This document shows, one piece after another, positions 56,741-64,000 of a stretch of DNA of 64,000 nt; position 1 is the first letter of the stretch, and every line of letters begins with the position of its first letter. The DNA is from Tolypeutes matacus (Eukaryota; Chordata; Mammalia; Cingulata; Chlamyphoridae): contig JAKSZT010021121.1 of the NCBI GenBank assembly GCA_026826555.1, positions 1,558,470 through 1,622,469 of the forward strand. Reading direction: 5' to 3'. The position numbers and the translations under genes were made by a program. The notes below the pieces were generated by a model, which made no database searches, was not told the DNA's origin, and was given only the letters and a program-made list of their open reading frames with translations.

Positions 56741-57069
56741 TAGAAATTACTAGAAGACTCCTCTGCCCTAACTCACTTATTCCTATTATATTGTTCCCTA
56801 TTAGTATAACTCTCTCTGCTGTACCACCTGCTGCTGTTTTAACCACACTTTGACTTAAAAGTAATCTGGATGGCCAGAAGAATCCTCCAGGTTCCAAATC
56901 CAAAAGCAGGGTGTGTGGACACATCAGGCAGGTGCCACCCACGTGCTGATGGCAAAGAACCAGGGAAGAAGCTGGGAGGGCTGAGTGTCTGGCTGCCAGG
57001 GTCCATCTCCTGCCACTACACAAATTCAGGGTTGAAAGGTCTAGTGGCCAACAGGGAAGGTTTGGAGCC

Positions 57070-57290
57070 AATCTGCAGGATTCCCATCCCAGCTCCACTG
57101 CGTCCTTGCTGGGTAACCTTGTGCAAATGACAACCTCTCTGAGCCTCCCACTTGCTCATCTTTCAACAAAGGATGGTATGACGTCTACATCGAGATTGTT
57201 CAGGGATTCATGAAGGCAGAAGTAAAAAGCACTTAGTGGCTGTCCAGTGTAGAATAAGCACTCAGTAGATGGTGACTGCTGTCATTTCTC
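57070..57290 (+). repeat. MIR SINE
   Basis: 'gcgtccttgctgggtaacct', 'caacctctctgagcctccca' and a 3' part ending 'gaataagcactcagtagatg'. Confidence 0.75.
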
Positions 57291-57896
57291 TCCCCAGCAC
57301 ATTGCCTGGGGGTACTAGGAGTCTTGGCTGCCTTCTGTCTCCCACTCCCACCCTCCCTGTTCAACCCGATTTCTTCGTGGAGCACACGGCAGTCACACCT
57401 CCTGGTGCTGAGGTGGACATGCCTCTCCAAGTTCCATGGATCGCTGGCACCTGGTGCCCACCCAAATGCCTGCAAGAAAGATCCAGGGATCCTGGGTGCC
57501 TGGGAGGGACACGGCCACCCCTGTCCCCACCACCCGGTACACAACATTCTCTCCAAGCCCGGCCCAAGGTAGACGAGAAAACGGGCAAGTTCAGGAGACA
57601 TTTTGTAGCTTCTCCTTTCTGCGTTTTCTTTTATATCCAACTGACAACAGAAGGGAGAACACTGTGGATATTAAACCACAATAGTAAAAAGTGATAATGA
57701 GAACCTACTGAAATACAGCTTTACTCTGTTTTCGTGCTTCTCCTTTTAAGGAGGCTCATCTCAGTACTCTGAAGGGACAACTTAGTCAAAATCTTATAAA
57801 TCAGAGATGCCAGGTTTTGAACTGAGAAGGGAAGTGATTTTCTAAGAAGCTGACGGTTGGGCCATAAAAGGAACAGAAGAAACCAGAAGGGTCCCT

Positions 57897-58515
57897 GTTT
57901 TAGTTTGCCAAGGGCTGCCAAAGCAAAATCCCAGAAATGGGTTGGCTTTTATAATGGGAATTTATTAGGGCAGAAGCTTACCCAAGCTTTTCCAAGGCTG
58001 TGAAAATGTCCCAATCAAGGCATCATCAGAGATGCTGTCTCACCAAAGGTCGGTTCCTTGTGGTCCTGGACTCCTGCCACATGGCAAGGCAAAATAGCCA
58101 CTGGTCTCTGCCTTCTCCTCCAGGCTCACTTTCTCACTGAGCTCAGCTGTGGGCAATCAGGCATATGGCTGTCTCTCCCTTCTGCCCATTGCTTCAGCTT
58201 CTCCTGCTCCGCTGATTCCAGCCTCAGGCCTCTCCCTCAGCCTCCAGGGTTTCTGTCTTTCTGCAGGTGACCCCTGAGTCATCTCTCACATGGCAAGGTA
58301 AAATGGCAGCTCCCCCTCTCTCCTCCGTTTACACAGGACACCAGAAAAGGATTAAGACCCACCCTGGTTTCCACAATCTAATCAAAGGCCCTTAACTGAA
58401 GTGATCTAATCAAAAGTTCCCTTAACTGAATCTAACCAAAAGGCCCCACATACAACAGGTTTACACGCACAGGAATGGCCTAGCTTAGGAACATAATTTT
58501 CTGGGGTCCACAAGA
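57897..58515 (-). mobile_element. LTR-like element (MaLR/ERVL-like), antisense
   Basis: About 0.6 kb runs from 'tgttttagtttgccaagggc' and 'tataatgggaatttattagg', via 'tctcacatggcaaggtaaaa' and 'ctaatcaaaggcccttaact', to 'aggaacataattttctgggg'. The layout (a start like a reversed LTR end, a CT-rich middle, an AATCAAA-rich end) fits an antisense solo LTR, perhaps lineage-specific. No target duplication could be fixed. Confidence 0.5.
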
Positions 58516-58979
58516 GACTCGAACCAGCCTATTGCCCAAGTCACTGTATGTAAAACATCCCAGATAGAAAGAGGTCTGGCAGGGGCTGGACAGGGGCAGG
58601 TGAGGAAGGACTTCACTGAAAATGGGCCATTGCCCTGTTTGGTTTCCACTATTAGCAAGGATTCTTTTTGCAATTAGAAAAAAAAAAGTTCTGTATTACT
58701 GATAATGTTAATGGTGAACACTAGACTAAGGTGGTGTCTGCCGGGATTCTCCACTTATAATTACAAAATATATTGAGGGCAATACTTTGAAACCATGCAA
58801 TAAATTCTGCTTCTGCTTAAACCTTTGCCCACTTTTTAGCATCCACTGTTGGGTCCTGCCTGCAGCAATTACTGCTGTAATATAAGATTCTAATGGTGGT
58901 TTTCTATTCCCCATTCCTTCTACATTGATTAATGAGAATGTTTCCTTAAGGAAGAGTTGCTTCTTCTCTCCCATTTATC

Positions 58980-59650
58980 TATTCAGTTATTTATTTGCAT
59001 CGTGTTTTATTTGCACCAATATGTTTTATTCTCTGGGTTATAATCCAATCTTATCATTATTTATTTTCTTGCTCAAGTTGTTCCAAATTTAGCCATGGGG
59101 AACTCTTTTGGGTTGTCTTCTGTAAACTTTTTTTTTTTTTAGGACTTCTTTATTTTCTCCACCTAAGAAGCTCCAGACTCATCTTGGAATTTCCCTGCCC
59201 CAGCCCTGGAACCAACCACTTCCACAAGGAGTCCTAGAGGTCCTTTTATTTGGAAAATGTTATCTAGAAACTAAAATCTGAGTGCTGATATGCTCATTTT
59301 TATTGGGGTGTCTCTCTCAGTAGAGACAGCCAGGAAATGCAGCTATGTACACTAGCTCATGCATATAATTATTACACATGTATATTTCTGCATCTACCTA
59401 TAATACTTTAAAAATAAAAATGGGTCCATACTGATACATCTGACTTTCATCCAGCACCACAGCGTTCACTCATCTTTCTCCTTTCCTTATTTGTAATTTT
59501 TTAAACAGTGAGAAACCTGGCTCTTATTATCTAAGATATATTTCCCTACTTTTTCAATCCTAGTATACAAATGAAGTAGCTTTAGAATCCTAACCCATGC
59601 TCCTTTAAGAAACAAAATAGACAGTTCTTTTGTCTTTTGCCTGAAAGTAT
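58980..59650 (-). repeat. L1M fragment, antisense
   Basis: 'accacttccacaaggagtcc', 'gaaactaaaatctgagtgct' and 'gtctctctcagtagagacag' are antisense words of an old L1M 3' UTR. Confidence 0.6.
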
Positions 59651-59779
59651 GCATTCAAAATACTGTTTTTCAAAGCAACTTAGAGCAGCTCCTTTCTTCC
59701 CACCCCGCTTCAGTGTGGTTATGCAATCCATTCATTTGTACTCACGTCTCAGTCTGCATTCCATACCCCCCCACCCCCA

Positions 59780-62460
59780 GGTCCTGGTTGATTTTTTAAA
59801 ATTTACATACAATAAATTCACTTTGTGGTATACAGTTCTATGGGTTTTGACAAATGCATCGACTCCTATGTGCACTACTTCAGCTCCTTACAGTTCTATA
59901 ACCCCCCCCCAATTCTCCCAGACTATCCTTTTATAGAAAGCCCCTCTCCCCAGTCCCATGCCCCCACCCCCTGCCACCACTGATCTGTTTTCCTCCCTAA
60001 AATTTTGCTTTTTCCAGAGTGTCATATAAATGAAATTACATACTATGTAGCCTTTCAGAACAAGCTTTTCTACTTGGCAAGATGCATTTAAGCTAATAGT
60101 TCATTGTATGACTAGCCCAGTTTATCCATTCACCAGTTGAAGGACATCTGGGTTGTTTCCAACCCGGATGATTATGATTAAAGCTGCTATAAACATTTGC
60201 ACATTGGTTTCAATGTGAACAGAAGTTTTTATTTTTGGGAGGGGGGGTATATAACTAGGAGTGGGATCACTAAGTCACATTATGGGTGTTTGTTGAACTT
60301 TATAAGAAACTGTCAAACTGTTATACAAAATGGCTGTGCCATTTTGCATTCCCACCAGAAATGTATGTTCCAGATACTCCATGTTCTTGCCAGCATTTGC
60401 TCTGCCAGTTTTCATTTGTTTTTAATTTTAGACTTTCTGATAGGTATGTAGTAGTTTCTTTTTACAGATTTAATTTGCATTTCCCAAACGATTAATGGTT
60501 TTGAGAACTTTTACACGTGTTTATTTGCCATCCATATATCTTCTTTGATGAAGTGCTGTTCAGATCTTTTGCCCATTTTGTAAGTTCTTTATATAGTCTA
60601 GGCACAAATTCTTTGTAAGAAATGTGATTTGAAAATACCTTCTACCCGTAGGTGGCTCATCTTTTGCAGAGCAAAAGTTTTCAGTTTTAATAAAGTCCAA
60701 TTTGTCAATATTTTTCTTTTATGGACGACACTTCTCATGTCATATCTGAAAATGCTTTGCCTAACCAAATTCACACAGATTTTCTCCTATGTATTCCTCT
60801 AGATGTATTATAATTTATATTTTACATTTAAGTCTATGATCCATTTTGAATTAGTTTTTGGATAAGGTGTGAAGTTTAAGTCAAAGTTCATTTGTTTGCA
60901 TATAGATGTCCAATCATTCCAGCACAATTTGTTGAAAGAATTTTCCTTTCTGTATTGAATTGCCTTTGCACTTCTGTCAAAAATCAGTTAAATATATCTG
61001 TATGGGTTTATTTCTGGATTCTCTAGTCTGTTCCATTTTCTTAAAATAAGATAGTGTGAATCCTCCAACCTTGTTCTCCTGTTTCAGAATGGTTTTGATG
61101 CCTCTAATTCCTTTGCCTTTCCTTAACAAATTTAGAATCAGCTTGTAAATATCTACAAAATGGCCTACTGGGATTTTTATTGGGATTTCATTGACTCTAG
61201 ATCAAACTGGGGAGACTTGACAACTTAATAATATAATATTGAGTCTTCCTGTCCATGAATATGGTATATCTCTCCATTTATTTAGGTCATTTTTGTTTGG
61301 AGCTTTTCAGCAAACAAAGCCTACACATGTTTTGTAAGGTATTCATGGCTAAATATATTTTGGTACTATTTTAAACTATATTGTTTTTGTTAATTTTGAA
61401 TACCAGTTTTTTATTGCTAGCATATAGAAATACAATTAATTTTTGTAAGCTAATTATATCCATCCACTTTGCTAAACTCATTTATTAGTTCTAGAAGCTT
61501 TTCTAATAGACTTTTTGTAATTTTCTATATAGAGAATCATGTTGTTTGCAAATAGAGATAGTTTAATTTCTTCTTTTCAGATCTGTATGTCTTTTATTTC
61601 TTTTTCTTCATTTATTGCATTGATTACAACTTCTAGTATGATACTGGATAGGAGTGGTGAGAGAGGACATTTTTGCCTTACTGCAATCTCATAGGAAAGC
61701 ATTCAGTCTTTTACCATTAAGTATGATGTTGTCTCTTGGTTTTTTGTAAATTCCCTTTACCAGATTAAGAAAGTTCCTTTCAATTCCTAGTTTGCTGAGA
61801 GTTTTTTTTTTTTTTTAATCATGAATGAATGTTGAATTTTGTCAAATGCATTTTCTGATTATGTTTTTTTCATCTTTAGTCTGATAATTTCATTGATTTT
61901 CAATTGTCAAACCAGGCTTGCATTCCTTGGATAAAAACCCACATTATAATGACATATTATCTATTTTTTAGATTGCTGGACTTGAGTCACTAATATTTTA
62001 TTGAGATTTTTCATCTATGATCATGAAGGGTAGTGGTCTGTACTTTTCTTTTCTTGAAATGTCTTTGTCTGATTTTGATATTAGGTAATGCTGGCCTCAT
62101 AAAATGAGTTAGGAAGTGTTCCTTTCTCTTCTATTTTCAGGAAAAGATTGTGTAGTATTTCTTCCTTAACTGCTTGGTAGAATTCATCAGTGAAATCATC
62201 TGAGGCTGGGTTTTCTTTTTTTAATGGTTTTTAACTATAAATTCAATTTCTTTAATTTATACCCTGGCCTTTCCAGTTATCTATTTTTATTGAGTGTTAG
62301 TAATTTGTATGTTTCAAAAAATTGGTCCAGTTCATATAAGTTGTAGGATTTATGGGCATAGACTTATTTGTAGCATTCTTTTATAATCCGAGATATTTTT
62401 AACTGTCAGGAATGACTATAAATAAGACATTATTTTTGTCATCTTCAGTAGGGCTGCTAT
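59780..62460 (-). repeat. L1 antisense copy, 2.7 kb, ORF2 decayed
   Basis: The 3' UTR is at the left: 'tttacatacaataaattcac', 'ggacatctgggttgtttcca' and 'tttgcattcccaccagaaat'. It passes into reverse-transcriptase ORF2 sequence to the right: 'tccatttatttaggtcattt', 'cctagtttgctgagagtttt' and 'aatgctggcctcataaaatg'. Stops and shifts are many and no long frame remains, so it is dead. 5'-truncated near 62460; same strand as WHRN. Confidence 0.85.
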
Positions 62461-62689
62461 AAAATTAGCCACAATAACAGATTAAAATATTCTTAAGGGA
62501 TCTTCATTTAAAAAAATATTATAAAATAACCAAACCCCTTCCTCCCACCAAAAAATACACAGAAAGCAGCCTTGGAGAGTTATTCAGGCTTGTTCTGCTC
62601 TCCCAGCAGGACCATTTCAGGGATTCATGGGGACACAGTCAGCAAGCAAGGTCAAATTGCCCGATGGCGAAGGGGCTCTGTGTTGGGGG

Positions 62690-62850
62690 TGCAGAGACCT
62701 AAACTCACCTCTCTGTGACCCTCAGCCAGTCGTTTTCCCTCCCTCTACCTCTCACTCTCTTCATCTGCAAGATGGGAAGGCTGGAGGCCAAGATCATTAA
62801 AAGGCCTTCGAGTTCTAGCTTCTGTGAGTATAGGCTGATTCCTCTCCATC
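62690..62850 (+). repeat. MIR fragment
   Basis: 'ctctgtgaccctcagccagt' and 'tcttcatctgcaagatggga' are sense MIR words. Confidence 0.65.
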
Positions 62851-63115
62851 AGGCAGGAGTGATGGCAGCACTTAATGCTAACAGGGCATCTATGATGGGC
62901 ACAGCTCATTGAGGGTCATGGCTGTCACTCAGCTTCCTCCAGAAAAGGCTCTGATTGCTCAGTTTGCACATCAAGTGAGTACAAAATCCACCAACACTGC
63001 TTAGCAGGATTCATCACTTCAACAAAAACTATGAGCTCTGTGCTGTATGCACACAGGATGCCAATGAGACAGTGGTCAAGACTGGAACTTTGGGGTCAAA
63101 AAGGACTGGCTCAGG

Positions 63116-63577
63116 GGGGCGGATGTGGCTCAAATGGTTGGGCGTGCGTCTGCCATATGGAGGGACCTGGGTTCGATCCCCGGGACCTCCCGGTAAAATA
63201 AAAAAATAAAAATAAAAATAAAAAAATATATATATAGAAAGCGCATGGGCTGCCAGGCTCTGTGTGCTGCTGAGCTGTTGGGCCCCGGGAGCCATGCAGC
63301 AGGATGATGACGTAACAGAGGAGAGACAAGACGAGATGCTCCGAAAGCTCCAGAAGCCAGGAGCTGAGGTGGCGCAGGCAGCAGAATACCTCTCTCCTAC
63401 ATCGGAGGTCTCCAGGATCGAATCCTGGTGAAGACTGGAGGAGGAGGATGAGAAGAGATGGCAGGAAACACACACAGAGAATTGCCCAGCAAATGGACAC
63501 AAAAACAGCAAATGGGGAAGGGGGTGGTTTAAAATGGATAAAGTAAATAAATAAAATCTTAAAAAAAAAAAAAAAAA
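63116..63577 (+). mobile_element. Composite 462-bp SINE with two tRNA-like parts
   Basis: Head 1 is 'gggcggatgtggctcaaatg' with B box 'gggttcgatccccgg' (63170-63185), then an A/T-rich linker. A middle block (about 63236-63360) is not seen in the other copies here. Part 2 (63365-63432) has 'gaggtggcgcaggcagcaga' and a B box-like 'aggatcgaatcctgg'. It ends 'aaataaataaaatctt' plus 22 A. A perfect 18-bp target duplication 'aaaaaggactggctcagg' flanks it (63098-63115 and 63578-63595). Confidence 0.9.
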
Positions 63578-64000
63578 AAAAAGGACTGGCTCAGGTCCTG
63601 CCTTGGCCATGGTCATTCATTCAGGAACTATTTCCTGAGCACCTAACCTACTGTCTGCCAGGCTCTGTCTTGGGCACAAGGGTTCAGTGAGTGGCCCATG
63701 TATGATCTGGGAGGACACAGTCGTTAAACAAATACTCACAACTTATAGGTGGGGGACTAAGGGTTCCTTCCTCCCAGGGCTTGGAGAGAGTTCAGAGAGA
63801 TCCTATATATAGATCGCCTGCTACTTGGTGGGTAAAAGGGGTGCTGTTTGGAGGCTCATTCCAGGGTGGATGGATGTGGAGAACAGACCCTTGTAGAAGT
63901 TCATCCACTGAGGGGTTCCCACCCCAGCCCAGTGGCTTCATCCACGAAGCCACCCATATACCATCCCAGCTACCGGTGAAGTCCAGTACCCTCGACAGAT

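Larger units (their letters stand above)
37393..64000 (-). other. WHRN intron 3, 3' part (over 26.6 kb)
   Basis: I searched for the preceding whirlin exon (a PDZ2 start with RGGAEYGLGIY-type residues), for PDZ1 and for the N-terminus, and saw none on the minus strand. All of this is therefore intron. The first 8 kb is a mixture of MIR, MaLR, L1, L2 and SINE copies. 45.8-53 kb and 58.9-62.5 kb are AT-rich L1 territory. Repeat-poor blocks are at 39000-39200 and 55030-55330. Confidence 0.75.

Noticed and set aside
63029..63616. 195-codon minus-strand open frame
   Set aside because: It reads backwards through the composite SINE and its A tail; no protein family is seen.
37393..64000. Search for whirlin exons 1-3 (PDZ1, start of PDZ2)
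   Set aside because: No minus-strand segment with the expected PDZ residues and splice borders was seen. They are taken to lie outside the window.

Overview
This is mammalian nuclear DNA, most likely from a xenarthran (armadillo or sloth group). Genes are split by long introns with GT-AG borders. Ancient eutherian repeats are dense (MIR, L2, L1M, MaLR, MLT2, MER5/MER20-like). The youngest insertions are tRNA-derived SINEs whose heads read 'gggaagcggctgtggctca' or 'ggagcggatgtggctca'. I know these as the DAS-type SINEs of Xenarthra; the species itself cannot be fixed by reading alone.

The one protein-coding gene that can be read is WHRN (whirlin, DFNB31/USH2D), on the minus strand. Ten coding exons are resolved to the base between 37392 and 14647. 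All splice phases fit, giving 1791 nt, or 596 codons plus stop. They encode the second half of PDZ2, the second harmonin-homology domain, the proline-rich linker and the whole of PDZ3, down to the natural stop. The 3' UTR ends at an AATAAA at 13996-14001. The exons for the N-terminus, PDZ1 and the start of PDZ2 lie beyond the right edge, so 37393-64000 is the left part of a very large intron. A 33-nt in-frame microexon (30347-30379, ERLLWLIDLME) sits between the harmonin-homology and proline-rich exons.

At 10380-11640 is a strong CpG island with GC boxes, a CCAAT box, an octamer-like site and a minus-strand splice donor. From mammalian synteny (AKNA lies just downstream of WHRN in the same orientation) I read it as the AKNA promoter and non-coding first exon. 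On that reading, 1-11092 is mostly AKNA intron 1; no AKNA coding exon was found there.

Layout from left to right: presumed AKNA intron with MIRs, an old L1 split by two SINEs, and further SINEs (1-10379); CpG island (10380-11640); short intergenic gap (11640-13975); WHRN 3' UTR and exons 12 to 9 (13980-18410); exon 8 (19888-19959); a 10.4-kb intron with an MLT2 LTR and L2; the microexon; exons 7 to 4 (32602-37392), with a 1.09-kb L1-type insertion just upstream of exon 6; then 26.6 kb of intron that becomes AT-rich and filled with L1 fragments, SINEs and MaLR-like LTRs.

No bacterial, viral or CRISPR-like system is present. The points most worth a second look are the whirlin microexon, the CpG island with its (GCAGCCC)4 quadruplex-prone array, the composite two-headed SINEs with intact target-site duplications, and a few repeat-free intronic blocks that could be conserved regulatory elements.
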